A stretch of DNA of 64,000 bases from Rhodospirillales bacterium (GTDB lineage Bacteria; Pseudomonadota; Alphaproteobacteria; Rhodospirillales; Defluviicoccaceae). The notes beneath the pieces were generated by a model. It did not search any database and was not told where the DNA came from. It worked only from the letters and a program-made list of their open reading frames with translations. Location: the NCBI GenBank assembly GCA_016793925.1, contig JAEULH010000010.1, positions 17,633 to 81,632 of the forward strand, in the 5' to 3' direction. Made by a program: the position numbers and the translations under genes. Shown piece by piece: positions 38,836-46,751 of the stretch; within the stretch, counting starts at the first letter, position 1, and each line of letters begins with the position of its first letter.

Positions 38836-39405
38836 TCAGATGAATTGATCGAACGGCGCAATCACGCCGACTGTGCCAAGCAGCCCGTGCAAGCGCAGGG
38901 TGTCAAGATACGCCTCCACGGACTTCGGTGGAGACTTCAGCCGCTGCCGCACAGTCCGTACCGCCTGAAGGAAAGTCGGCTGCGACAAATGAAACTGGTT
39001 CGTCAGAAACTCATCGGGATGCTGGGCCTCGATTTCCCAGCGACCGAGGCACTTCGCTGGGAAATCCCTGAGGTTGGTCGTGACGATGAGATCGGCACGC
39101 CCTTTAATGGCGGCAGCCAGCACGTGCCGGTCATTCGGATCCGGCAGTTCCAATATATCGATCAGGCCTTCGAAATCTGCAACCAGCGCGTCCCGCACGT
39201 GGGCGTTCATCAAATCGCGAGTACGCTCCAGTTGCTGCCGCGTAAGATCGGACCGCACGCGGAGCAGCGCGTTTATCCATTCTTCGTGGACGGCGTCCGA
39301 CCACTTCGCCCGGTAGAGGTCGGAGACTGCAACCTCGAGAAGAAGATCGCGTAGCGGCGCCGGATAAAGCACCGATGCGTCAAGAAACGCTGTAAAACCC
39401 GCCAG
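38836..39405 (-). CDS. PIN-domain ribonuclease toxin of a type II toxin-antitoxin pair (apparent CTG start)
   Basis: The protein has 189 aa if read from CTG at 39405. The PIN fold shows the first catalytic Asp in AFLDASVLYPAPLRDLL (D9), later acidic residues in DPNDRHVLAAAI (D92) and the DLIVTTNLRDFP strand. VapC-like PIN proteins cleave specific RNAs. The first standard start in frame is a GTG at 39372, but using it would remove D9 and the conserved first strand, so I place the start at CTG, 4 nt after the antitoxin stop with GGGA 9 nt upstream. Translation may occur by reinitiation. The antitoxin gene lies directly upstream. Confidence 0.82.
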   Translation of the reverse strand: MAGFTAFLDASVLYPAPLRDLLLEVAVSDLYRAKWSDAVHEEWINALLRVRSDLTRQQLERTRDLMNAHVRDALVADFEGLIDILELPDPNDRHVLAAAIKGRADLIVTTNLRDFPAKCLGRWEIEAQHPDEFLTNQFHLSQPTFLQAVRTVRQRLKSPPKSVEAYLDTLRLHGLLGTVGVIAPFDQFI

Positions 39406-39408
39406 CGC

Positions 39409-39870
39409 TCAGTATCCCATGTCAAGATTCTGCGCATCTGCGGCAAGCTCAGCCAGGGCATCACGGCGGTCGGCGTCGATCTTTTCCTTGTATCCCATTA
39501 CATCCTCAAAGCGGATACGCCGGTGCGTACCAACCATACGAAACGGGATCTTCTTTGCCTCAAGAAGTTGGATCAGGAAAGGCCTGGATACGTTCAGGAC
39601 GTCGGCGGCCTGCTGAGTGGTGAGTTCCGCGTTCTGCGGCACGACCGTCACGGCCTGGCCCGACGCCATACCCTCCAGGATCTGCAGGAGGAGCGTCAAC
39701 GCTCCTGCCGGCAGTTGGATGATCTCCTCCTCACCTCCGGCCTCGCGAACACCCATGGTGACGGGTCTGCCGGACCGCGCCAGAGGCGCGAGACGCTGTC
39801 CGGAGGCGCGCGCAAGTTCCACCTCAGCTTTTGACGGCGAAGCCGACCGGCTCGCTACCGTCGCCATCAT
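39409..39870 (-). CDS. HTH excisionase-family antitoxin
   Basis: The protein has 153 aa. A DNA-binding helix-turn-helix of the excisionase/MerR-like type lies at about 80-130 (LTTQQAADVLNVSRPFLIQLLE, then HRRIRFEDVMGY). The acidic C-terminal tail (DRRDALAELAADAQNLDMGY) is the likely toxin-binding part. The N-terminal 60 residues may form the dimer region. GGGGAGGG precedes the ATG at 39870. The gene ends 4 nt before the toxin start. The protein should bind its own promoter in the AT-rich region upstream and neutralise the PIN toxin. Confidence 0.82.
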   Translation of the reverse strand: MMATVASRSASPSKAEVELARASGQRLAPLARSGRPVTMGVREAGGEEEIIQLPAGALTLLLQILEGMASGQAVTVVPQNAELTTQQAADVLNVSRPFLIQLLEAKKIPFRMVGTHRRIRFEDVMGYKEKIDADRRDALAELAADAQNLDMGY

Positions 39871-40095
39871 CTGATCCCTCCCCTTGTCGTCGGTGCCTCG
39901 AAGTCTATGGCGGATCATGACCTGTATCTTGCGCAAACGCAACATTCGAAACAAACGCACAAGACGCATTATTCGCAATTATCGCACTGCGTGGCGCCAG
40001 CTCTGTCCTTGGCGCGGGTCAGCGCACGGGAGGCGCGATAAACGCGCGAAAGCGGATGAAGGTGGTGCGGCAGCCATGGCCGACACCGTTGCCGA
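39871..40095. promoter_or_regulatory. Upstream region of the toxin-antitoxin pair
   Basis: This 225-bp region contains the most AT-rich stretch in the neighbourhood (about 39920-39990) and two short perfect palindromes, TTGCGCAA (39929-39936) and TTCGAA (39946-39951). It is the natural place for the autoregulated promoter/operator of the toxin-antitoxin operon. The right end abuts the convergent-free stop of mlaA at 40096. Confidence 0.45.
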
Positions 40096-40854
40096 TCAGC
40101 GGATGATGTCGAGCTCGCGCTTGCGGGTGTAGAGCAGGCGGACGTAATCGTACTCGAATGGCGAACCGGTGCCGTAGTAGCGGAACGGCGTGTTGGCGCG
40201 GGTGTCGACGGCGTTGACGCTGGTGCGCGCCCAGGCGTATGGCGCCAGGCCGGTGTGCAGATTGGCGAGAAGGCCGAGCGGGTCGAGGGCGAGGCTGTCG
40301 ACGACGTAGCCAGTGGTGTCGCGCAGGTTGGCCGGGCCGAGGACGGGCAGGACCAGGTAGGGGCCGTCGGTCACGCCCCAGTAGCCGAGGGTCTGGCCGA
40401 AGTCCTCGCTCTCCCGGCGCATGCCGACCGCCGAGGCGATGTCGACGATACCGAAGAAGCCAAGCCCGGTGTTGACGCCGATGCGGAACGCCGTCTGCAG
40501 CGCGCGCACAGGCCGCGCCTGCAAGACGAGGTTGGCGAAGGTGACGATGTCCCGGAGGTTGCCGAGAAAATCGTGGATGCGATCGCGCAGCGGCTGCGCC
40601 AGAACGGTCTCGTAGACGCCAACCACGGGCAGGAAGACGAGACGGTCGAACTCGTAGTTGAAGGCGTAGATCTCGCGGTTGAGACCTTCGAGCGGGTCGT
40701 AGACCGTGACCAACTCCTCAACCGTCGTCGCCGGCTCCCGCTCCGGCAGCGGCGGATTGCCCTCTCGAAACGGCACCGGCGTGGCGCAGCCCGCCAGCAG
40801 GCTGACGATCATAACGGAGGCGATGAGCCGCTCCGCGTGACCTGCCCGCTTCAC
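40096..40854 (-). CDS. mlaA: MlaA/VacJ outer-membrane lipoprotein (phospholipid asymmetry)
   Basis: The protein has 252 aa. A lipoprotein signal (SVMIVSLLAGC, lipidated Cys about 23) is followed by the MlaA fold: VYDPLEGLNREIYAFNYEFDR, FLGNLRDIVTFANLVLQ, FFGIVDIASAVG and GPYLVLPVLGPANLRD. MlaA removes misplaced phospholipids from the outer leaflet and passes them to MlaC. The GTG start overlaps the stop of the upstream esterase-like lipoprotein gene (GTGA at 40851-40854). The rest of the mla system is not here. Confidence 0.93.
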   Translation of the reverse strand: MKRAGHAERLIASVMIVSLLAGCATPVPFREGNPPLPEREPATTVEELVTVYDPLEGLNREIYAFNYEFDRLVFLPVVGVYETVLAQPLRDRIHDFLGNLRDIVTFANLVLQARPVRALQTAFRIGVNTGLGFFGIVDIASAVGMRRESEDFGQTLGYWGVTDGPYLVLPVLGPANLRDTTGYVVDSLALDPLGLLANLHTGLAPYAWARTSVNAVDTRANTPFRYYGTGSPFEYDYVRLLYTRKRELDIIR

Positions 40855-42227
40855 CGCCGCTCCTCGGCCAGGGCGTCGAGCATGGCGGCGACGACGTGGG
40901 TATGCTGGAAATTGCCGCAATGGCCGCCGCGCGGGAAGATCGTCTCGCGGCCGGCGAAAGTCTTCTCCAGAAACGCCAGCTCCGCCGGCGTGTTGATGAT
41001 CTCGTCGGCGTTGGTGATCAGGCGGTACCGGGGGTTCGCCGCCAGGTAGTCGCCGATGCGCTTGAGATCGGCCTCGGCGACCAGTTGCTCGACGGTCAAG
41101 CTCGGCTCGGCCCGCTTGTAGTAGGGGTAGAGCAGGTTGCGCAGGTAGTCGGTGAAGCCGTAGTACAGGCCGTGGGTCAGGTACGGCGTCAGCGACGTCG
41201 ATATCCGCAACTGTTTTTCGGGCGGAACCAGGACGCCGATGTCGCCGATGACGTCCGCGGTGAATGTGAGGTCCGTGGACGACAGCCGGAAGACGAGGCC
41301 GATCAGCGCGGCCAGGACTTCGCGACTCGGCCGCAGCTTGAGATAGGCCTGATAAAGGGTGTCGCTGGTCAGATCCGACGGGCTCGTCGACGAGGTGTAC
41401 AGGCTCGACAGTGTCTTGAAGACCTCTTCGAAAAACATCGGCAGCCCGGAGATGCCGCCCGGTATCTTGTCGATGAAACCGTCGAGGATCCTGGACGACG
41501 AATACAGGTTCACCGGCGGGTTAATGAGCAGAACCCGGCGAAAGCCGATCGGTTGAGCCGCTGCGGTCTCATCAAGCCAGCCGACGAAGGCCGCGTGCCA
41601 GCCGCCAAGGCTGTAGCCGACGAGCGAGATGTCGTTGTCCTTGATGTCGATTCGGGTGCGAACATCATCGACCGCCTCGCGCAGGGAGCGCTGGAGGTCG
41701 CGCGCATCCTCCTCGACGCGGCCCGGCACGCCGGTGGTCGACGCCGTGACGGCGAAGTTGGGGAAGGTCGGCGACGGCACGGCGATGACGTGGTAGCCGC
41801 CGGCGTAGAAGATCCGGGTCAGGACATCGACGAGGCGCGACGTCGGCCCGGCCCCCGTGCCCGGAATGATGAGCACGAGCGGCGCCGGGCCCGGCTGCGC
41901 GCTGAGGGTATAGATGAGACCGCGCTGGTAGAAGAATACCTCCGGCACATCACGGCCGGGCAGAAGCGGCAGCAGGCGGATGTCGACCGGAACGTTCTCC
42001 GGCAATGCGGCGCGCAAACCGGGCGGCGTCCCGACCACCGTGGCGACGATCGGATCCTCCCAGGGGTACTCGAAGGGGCCTTCCGGCGGCTGCGCCAGGC
42101 TCGGATCCGGTGGTGGCGGCGGCGGGTGACAGGCGGCGACCAGCATCAGGGCAAGCAGCACAAGCGGCGCAAGCACCGCCCGCGCCGAGCGCCGCTCCGC
42201 TCCGGTTATGGCTGCGTCGGCCGCCAC
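40851..42227 (-). CDS. Alpha/beta-hydrolase lipoprotein, esterase/lipase-like
   Basis: The protein has about 458 aa. A lipoprotein signal (AVLAPLVLLALMLVAAC) with a Pro-rich stretch after the Cys leads to an alpha/beta-hydrolase fold: LVLIIPGTGAGP near the oxyanion hole, the nucleophile elbow VGYSLGGW, and a late His in RGGHCGNFQHTH. The coupling to mlaA suggests a role in envelope lipid turnover (inference). The start is uncertain: GTG at 42227 gives a signal with a positive n-region but overlaps the upstream gene by 22 nt; GTG at 42176 gives a shorter one. Confidence 0.75.
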   Translation of the reverse strand: MAADAAITGAERRSARAVLAPLVLLALMLVAACHPPPPPPDPSLAQPPEGPFEYPWEDPIVATVVGTPPGLRAALPENVPVDIRLLPLLPGRDVPEVFFYQRGLIYTLSAQPGPAPLVLIIPGTGAGPTSRLVDVLTRIFYAGGYHVIAVPSPTFPNFAVTASTTGVPGRVEEDARDLQRSLREAVDDVRTRIDIKDNDISLVGYSLGGWHAAFVGWLDETAAAQPIGFRRVLLINPPVNLYSSSRILDGFIDKIPGGISGLPMFFEEVFKTLSSLYTSSTSPSDLTSDTLYQAYLKLRPSREVLAALIGLVFRLSSTDLTFTADVIGDIGVLVPPEKQLRISTSLTPYLTHGLYYGFTDYLRNLLYPYYKRAEPSLTVEQLVAEADLKRIGDYLAANPRYRLITNADEIINTPAELAFLEKTFAGRETIFPRGGHCGNFQHTHVVAAMLDALAEERR

Positions 42228-42775
42228 TGGCGTGCGGAAGCGGTTTCGGCCGAAGGCGAAACTTCGCCCGCCCGGTAGCCTTGCGTTCGCACGATCCGGC
42301 CGTTTCCTGCCGGCTCCGCCTCGCTTCGGGCGCCGGCGGGCGGCGGCGGCGATGTCGGACCCGTCTGCGTCGGCTGGCTCGATGCCGCCGTGGCCGACGC
42401 GTACGGGTTCCCGGCGAGGACCATGATGTACTGGTCGCGCAAGACGTCGCCGATGATGAGCCCCTGGCAGATCAGGCTGACGGTGTCGCACTGGCGGTAA
42501 GGCGCATCGGCCGCCGCCGCGACAACCCGGGAACGGTCCATGTCGGCGCGCGGCGGGTTGATTGCGCCGGCTTGCGCATAATCGAGAACGGCCGGGCACC
42601 CGGTCCGCCACGGCTGACACGTCTGCGTCGTCGCCTGCTGGTACGTGTGCAGGCCGAGTTCGCAGCCGCCGAGAACCGCGACGAGGGGCAACGCCAGCGC
42701 AATCGCAGCCGTCCTTGCGCGCGAGATCGCGACGGGCGGTGGACATCCAAACGTTGCGCTGGCCGAGTCACCCAT
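42206..42775 (-). CDS. Hypothetical lipoprotein
   Basis: The protein has 189 aa. A lipobox is visible (LALPLVAVLGGCELG, Cys 38), after an unusually long n-region that includes RARTAA. The mature part has several cysteines (TCQPWRTGC, RQCDTVSLIC) that could form disulphides, and a Pro/Ser/Thr-rich C-terminus. I do not recognise a domain. AGGGACGG precedes the ATG at 42775. It overlaps the next gene and appears to be the first of a three-gene lipoprotein operon ending with mlaA. Confidence 0.65.
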   Translation of the reverse strand: MGDSASATFGCPPPVAISRARTAAIALALPLVAVLGGCELGLHTYQQATTQTCQPWRTGCPAVLDYAQAGAINPPRADMDRSRVVAAAADAPYRQCDTVSLICQGLIIGDVLRDQYIMVLAGNPYASATAASSQPTQTGPTSPPPPAGARSEAEPAGNGRIVRTQGYRAGEVSPSAETASARQWRPTQP

Positions 42776-42890
42776 TCGCCGTCCCTGGAACCGCTTCGCC
42801 GATCGGGAACCTGCGCCACTGTACCCGATCGCCGTGCGATCGCAACGGCGACGCCGTCGCGCCAAACCGCTGCGGAGTGGCGCGCCCACC

Positions 42891-44099
42891 CTAGTCCGCC
42901 GCGCTTTCGCCACGCGCCGCCATGAGCATCACCAGCGAGCCGACCGCCGCCGATAGCAGGGAGCCGGTGATGACGCCGAGGCGAACGGGCGCATCGAAAT
43001 GCGCGTGCTCCCAGGCCAGCCCGCCGATGAACAGGCTCATCGTAAAGCCGATGCCGCAGAGCACGGACATGCCGTAAACCTGGGTCCAATTGGCGCGTTC
43101 CGGCATGCGGGCAAGGCCGGCGCGGACCGTCAGCCAGATCATGCCGAATATGCCGATCTGCTTGCCGATGAACAGGCCCGCGGAGATCCCGAGCGTGACC
43201 GGCTCGACGAAGCTTCCCCAGCCGATGCCGGCGAAGGACACGCCAGCGTTGGCGAAGGCGAAGATCGGCAGCACCGCGTAGGCGACCCAGGGATGGATGC
43301 CGTGTTCCAGCGTCTTCAGCGGCGAGGCCTGTTCGGGATCGCCGCCGCGCATCGGGATCGCCATGGCCAGCGCCACCCCCGCCAGCGTCGCGTGCACGCC
43401 GGACTTGAGCACGCAAACCCAAAGAAGGATTCCGAGCAGGATGTAGGGCGCCGTCTTCTTAACGCCGGCGACGTTCAGCACAAACAGGGCAACAAGCGCG
43501 CCGCCGGCCCAGCCGAGCGCCGTCAACGACAACTGGTCGGTGTAGAAGAGGGCGATGACAATGATGGCGCCCAGGTCGTCGAAGACGGCGATGGCCGTCA
43601 ACAGGATCTTCATCGAAGTCGGGACGCGCCTGCCGAGCAGGCCGAGCACCCCGAGCGCGAAGGCAATGTCGGTCGCGGCGGGGATTGCCCACCCCTTCAG
43701 CGACTCGGGATTGCCGATATTGATGCCGGCGTAGATCGCGGCCGGCACGATCATGCCGCCGACCGCGGCGATCGCCGGAAGCGCCGCCTGCGACAGCGAC
43801 GAGAGCTCGCCCTCGAGCAGTTCGCGTTTGATCTCGAGGCCGACGAGAAAGAAGAAGATCGCCATCAGGCCGTCGTTGATCCAGAGGATCAGCGGCTTGT
43901 GGATGTCGAGATCGCCGATGCGGATCGTGGCGTAGGTCTTGAGCAACGCCTCGTAGTGCGCATTCCACCCGGAATTGGCGACGATAAGGGCGATGGCGGA
44001 GGCGAGAACGAGAAGGATGCCGCCCGACGCTTCCATCTTGAAGAAATCGCGCAGAGCGGACAGCGGCAGAATGGCCATGGCCGCCTTAGCCGCTTTCAT
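42891..44099 (-). CDS. nhaA: Na+/H+ antiporter NhaA
   Basis: The protein has 402 aa with about 12 membrane helices. Diagnostic motifs are GLEIKRELLEGEL, PAATDIAFALGVLGLLG and AVFDDLGAIIVIALFYTDQ, which holds the two adjacent aspartates that carry Na+/H+ exchange. NhaA expels Na+ in exchange for H+ and matters at alkaline pH and high salt. GGAGG precedes the ATG at 44099; an in-frame ATG at 44123 would add eight residues without a ribosome site. The gene is monocistronic. Confidence 0.95.
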   Translation of the reverse strand: MKAAKAAMAILPLSALRDFFKMEASGGILLVLASAIALIVANSGWNAHYEALLKTYATIRIGDLDIHKPLILWINDGLMAIFFFLVGLEIKRELLEGELSSLSQAALPAIAAVGGMIVPAAIYAGINIGNPESLKGWAIPAATDIAFALGVLGLLGRRVPTSMKILLTAIAVFDDLGAIIVIALFYTDQLSLTALGWAGGALVALFVLNVAGVKKTAPYILLGILLWVCVLKSGVHATLAGVALAMAIPMRGGDPEQASPLKTLEHGIHPWVAYAVLPIFAFANAGVSFAGIGWGSFVEPVTLGISAGLFIGKQIGIFGMIWLTVRAGLARMPERANWTQVYGMSVLCGIGFTMSLFIGGLAWEHAHFDAPVRLGVITGSLLSAAVGSLVMLMAARGESAAD

Positions 44100-44206
44100 C
44101 TCGCCTCCTTCCGGTCCCTGCATCCTGCCTCGGATGCGTTGTTCGCGGTCAGATCCTTGGGCGGATCACGATGTAACAGCGCGCCGTGCGCCGGCGCGCG
44201 GGCCGA

Positions 44207-45304
44207 CTAGTCGCCGAGACAGATCCCCATCTGCCGCGCAGTCGTGATCAGGGTGCCGTCGACCTTGAGCGCACGGGTCTGCCCGGCAACGTCGTCCAGC
44301 GCGACATCGACGATCTTGCCGCGCTCGGAGACGACGACGCGATTGGTCTTGCCCTCGCACAGGATATCGACCGCATACGCACCCAGCGACGAGGCGAGGA
44401 TGCGGTCGAAGGCATTGGGGCTGCCGCCGCGCTGGACGTGGCCGAGGACCGTCACTCGCGTCTCGGCGCCGGTCATCCTGGCGATGCTCTCGCCCACGGC
44501 GGCGCCGACGCCGCCATAGCGGACCTCGCCGTCGGCGAAGGCGTGGCTGACCGGCTCCCCCGAAGACAAGCGGATGCCCTCGGCGCACACGACCAGCGAG
44601 TGGTTGTGGCCGAGCGCGAACAGTCCGCGGAGCTTGTCGCCGACCTTCTCCATGTCGATTGGGATCTCGGGGATCAGCACGACGTCGGCGCCGCCGGCGA
44701 TCGCCGCGGCGACCGCGATCCAGCCGACATCGCGGCCCATGACCTCGAGCAGCATCACCCGACGGTGGCTGGCGGCGGTCGGCTGCAGCCGGTCGAGGGC
44801 GTTGACGGCGGTATCCACGGCCGTGAGGTAGCCGATCGAGTAGTCGGAGTGGGCGACGTCGTTGTCGATCGTCTTGGGAATGCCGATGAAAGGAATGCTG
44901 CCCTGCTCCGCCAGCCTGCTCAGGATCCGCATGCTGCCGTCGCCGCCGATCCCGATCAGCGCGTCGAGGTTCAAGGCGCGAAAGCCGGCAATGACTTCGG
45001 AGGAGCGGTCCTTCGTCGTGCCGTCGGGCATCGGGTACTCGTAAGGGTCGCCCTTGTTGACCGTGCCGAGGATCGTGCCGCCCAGGCGCAGGATGTTGCC
45101 GGTGAAAATCTTGAGCGTCAGTTCCTCGAACTTCATCGGCCGATCGAGCAGCCCTGCCGTGCCCTCGTAGATTCCGACGACCGTCAGCCCGTGCTCGTTG
45201 ATCGCGCGGTAGGTCACGGCGCGGATGGCAGCGTTGAGGCCGGCGCAGTCGCCGCCGCTGGTCAGCACGCCGATCCGATTGTGTTTCAACTTGGTATGGC
45301 TCAT
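44207..45304 (-). CDS. 6-phosphofructokinase (Gly/Lys mixed motif type)
   Basis: The protein has 365 aa. The PfkA-family start RIGVLTSGGDCAGLNAAIRAV and the signature HVQRGGSPNAFDRI are clear. The phosphoryl-donor site reads GGDGS, as in ATP-using enzymes, but the following active-site loop reads PKTIDND with Lys where classical ATP enzymes have Gly (PGTIDND); Lys there is usual in PPi-dependent enzymes. It belongs to the mixed Gly/Lys subgroup, so the donor must be tested. It is the key step of glycolysis, or a reversible step if PPi is used. It stands between nhaA and the VWA operon. Confidence 0.9.
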   Translation of the reverse strand: MSHTKLKHNRIGVLTSGGDCAGLNAAIRAVTYRAINEHGLTVVGIYEGTAGLLDRPMKFEELTLKIFTGNILRLGGTILGTVNKGDPYEYPMPDGTTKDRSSEVIAGFRALNLDALIGIGGDGSMRILSRLAEQGSIPFIGIPKTIDNDVAHSDYSIGYLTAVDTAVNALDRLQPTAASHRRVMLLEVMGRDVGWIAVAAAIAGGADVVLIPEIPIDMEKVGDKLRGLFALGHNHSLVVCAEGIRLSSGEPVSHAFADGEVRYGGVGAAVGESIARMTGAETRVTVLGHVQRGGSPNAFDRILASSLGAYAVDILCEGKTNRVVVSERGKIVDVALDDVAGQTRALKVDGTLITTARQMGICLGD

Positions 45305-45416
45305 GAACGACCATCCTCAACACTGGCGCCCCGTCGGCGCGCGCGTCCTGATAGCACGTCAGCCGCGTCGGCTGAAGCCCGTAAGTCTTCGTCCGCTTGG
45401 CTTCCGCCGTTGCCGG

Positions 45417-46379
45417 TCACTCGACCAGCACCGAAAGCAGAACGTCGGCAATCATGCTGCCTGCGTATTCGCTGAAGGATCCGTGGCCGGCCTGCGCCAC
45501 CGCGGCGAAGTAGGGCCGCGCGCGCAGGCTGTCGCGAATGGCCGATGGCGTCGACGTGAACAACGCTGAGACCGAGCGCCGGTCGTTGCCGGCGACGAAG
45601 GAGCGGACGCGGGCAAGGCTCTCTTCGACGTACTCCGGGTGGGCCTGGGCGTCGCCGATCAGCACGATGCTCTGCACGGCGTCGCTGCGAAAGTTCATCG
45701 TCGTCGCCGCGCCGAGGCCCAGGTGGACATCCTCTTCCAGCGTGTCACTGCCGATCGGCGATTCATGCAGGGCGTCGACGAAAGCCATGATCCGCGGCAG
45801 GTTCCGGTCGGTTTCGGTCAGCGGCAGGACGTCGAGCGGAGGCAGGCCGGTATCGGCATCGGAGTAGGCGGCGACGCCGATGCGGACCGACGGGACCAAC
45901 TGCTCGAGGATGCGGATGATGGCCTGCATGGACGAGGCCAGTTCGCGGATCACCGGCCCCATGCTTGCGGTCGTGTCGATCGCGAAGACCAGGTCGATGG
46001 CGTCGACGACCTGGCTGTTGCCGCCGGCGGCGGGCTCCGGCCGGGGCGTCGGCGGGTTGGCCGCCGCCGATTGTTGCGCCGATCGCTGCGCAACCTGTCG
46101 CTCCAGCGCCGCAGCGGCGGCGTTCAGGCGCGCCGCCTCGGCTTGTGCGGCCTCGGCTTCGCCGCGCAAGCGAACGGCGTCCGCGTCCAGGGCCGCGACC
46201 TTCGCCCTCGTCTCCGCCGACGCGACCCGCCGCGCCGCGATCTCGGCGTTCGCGTCGAAGGACTTGCGGTAGTACGGCATGACCAGCACGAGCAGCAGGA
46301 CGAAGACGCCGGTCGCGGTCGCCAGCACGTCCAGCGCGGACATGGAAAAGATCGACAGTTCGCGTCGCGTCCGTCGCAC
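45417..46379 (-). CDS. MotB/ExbD-like membrane anchor fused to a VWA domain (VWA protein 1)
   Basis: The protein has 320 aa. The N-terminal helix (about 14-36, SALDVLATATGVFVLLLVL) has an Asp at position 17 near its start, like the proton-carrying Asp of MotB/TolR. A coiled coil of Ala/Glu/Arg heptads follows (about 42-98), then a Pro-rich linker and a VWA domain (about 127-320) with MIDAS residues D135, T137, S139 (IDTTASM) and the VWKA-like block LIGDAQAHP. Stator B-subunits normally end in an OmpA domain; here VWA takes that place. The GTG start lies 6 nt after the stop of the upstream FHA gene. It is the last gene of the operon and a paralogue of the protein encoded at 46748. Confidence 0.82.
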   Translation of the reverse strand: MRRTRRELSIFSMSALDVLATATGVFVLLLVLVMPYYRKSFDANAEIAARRVASAETRAKVAALDADAVRLRGEAEAAQAEAARLNAAAAALERQVAQRSAQQSAAANPPTPRPEPAAGGNSQVVDAIDLVFAIDTTASMGPVIRELASSMQAIIRILEQLVPSVRIGVAAYSDADTGLPPLDVLPLTETDRNLPRIMAFVDALHESPIGSDTLEEDVHLGLGAATTMNFRSDAVQSIVLIGDAQAHPEYVEESLARVRSFVAGNDRRSVSALFTSTPSAIRDSLRARPYFAAVAQAGHGSFSEYAGSMIADVLLSVLVE

Positions 46380-46385
46380 GACGGA

Positions 46386-46751
46386 TCAGCGGTCGTCGAG
46401 GCGCGAGATGACCAGGCTCACCCGACCGGCCCGAATCTCCTGCCCCGGCGCGAGCGGGACCGGCTGGAACGGCGCAATGTCGCGGCCGTCGAGACTGGTG
46501 CCGTTGAGCGAGTTGAGATCCTCCACGAACAGTCTGCCGTCGGCGAAGCCGATGCGGAAGTGGCGGCGCGAGACGCTGTTGTCAGCGAGCGTGCGCTCGC
46601 ACAGCGCCGGATGGCGTCCCACCGCCAGTCCAAGATACGCCTTCGCCAGCTCCGTTTCGCCGATGACCAGCCGCACCGCCTGGCCGGCGTCGTCGACACC
46701 GCTCAGAACCCAGCCGCCTTCCAACGCATCGTCGCCGCGTCGCTCGCTCAT
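46386..46751 (-). CDS. FHA-domain phosphothreonine-binding protein (FHA protein 2)
   Basis: The protein has 121 aa and is essentially a single FHA domain (about 30-115). The phosphothreonine-binding residues are intact: VGRHPAL, SVSRRHFRIGF and LNSLNGTSLDG. It has no membrane segment. GGAGGGAG precedes the ATG, which also overlaps the stop of the upstream VWA gene (ATGA at 46748-46751). It lies between two VWA genes, so it probably binds a phosphorylated partner in the same complex, most likely a substrate of the kinase encoded upstream. Confidence 0.88.
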   Translation of the reverse strand: MSERRGDDALEGGWVLSGVDDAGQAVRLVIGETELAKAYLGLAVGRHPALCERTLADNSVSRRHFRIGFADGRLFVEDLNSLNGTSLDGRDIAPFQPVPLAPGQEIRAGRVSLVISRLDDR

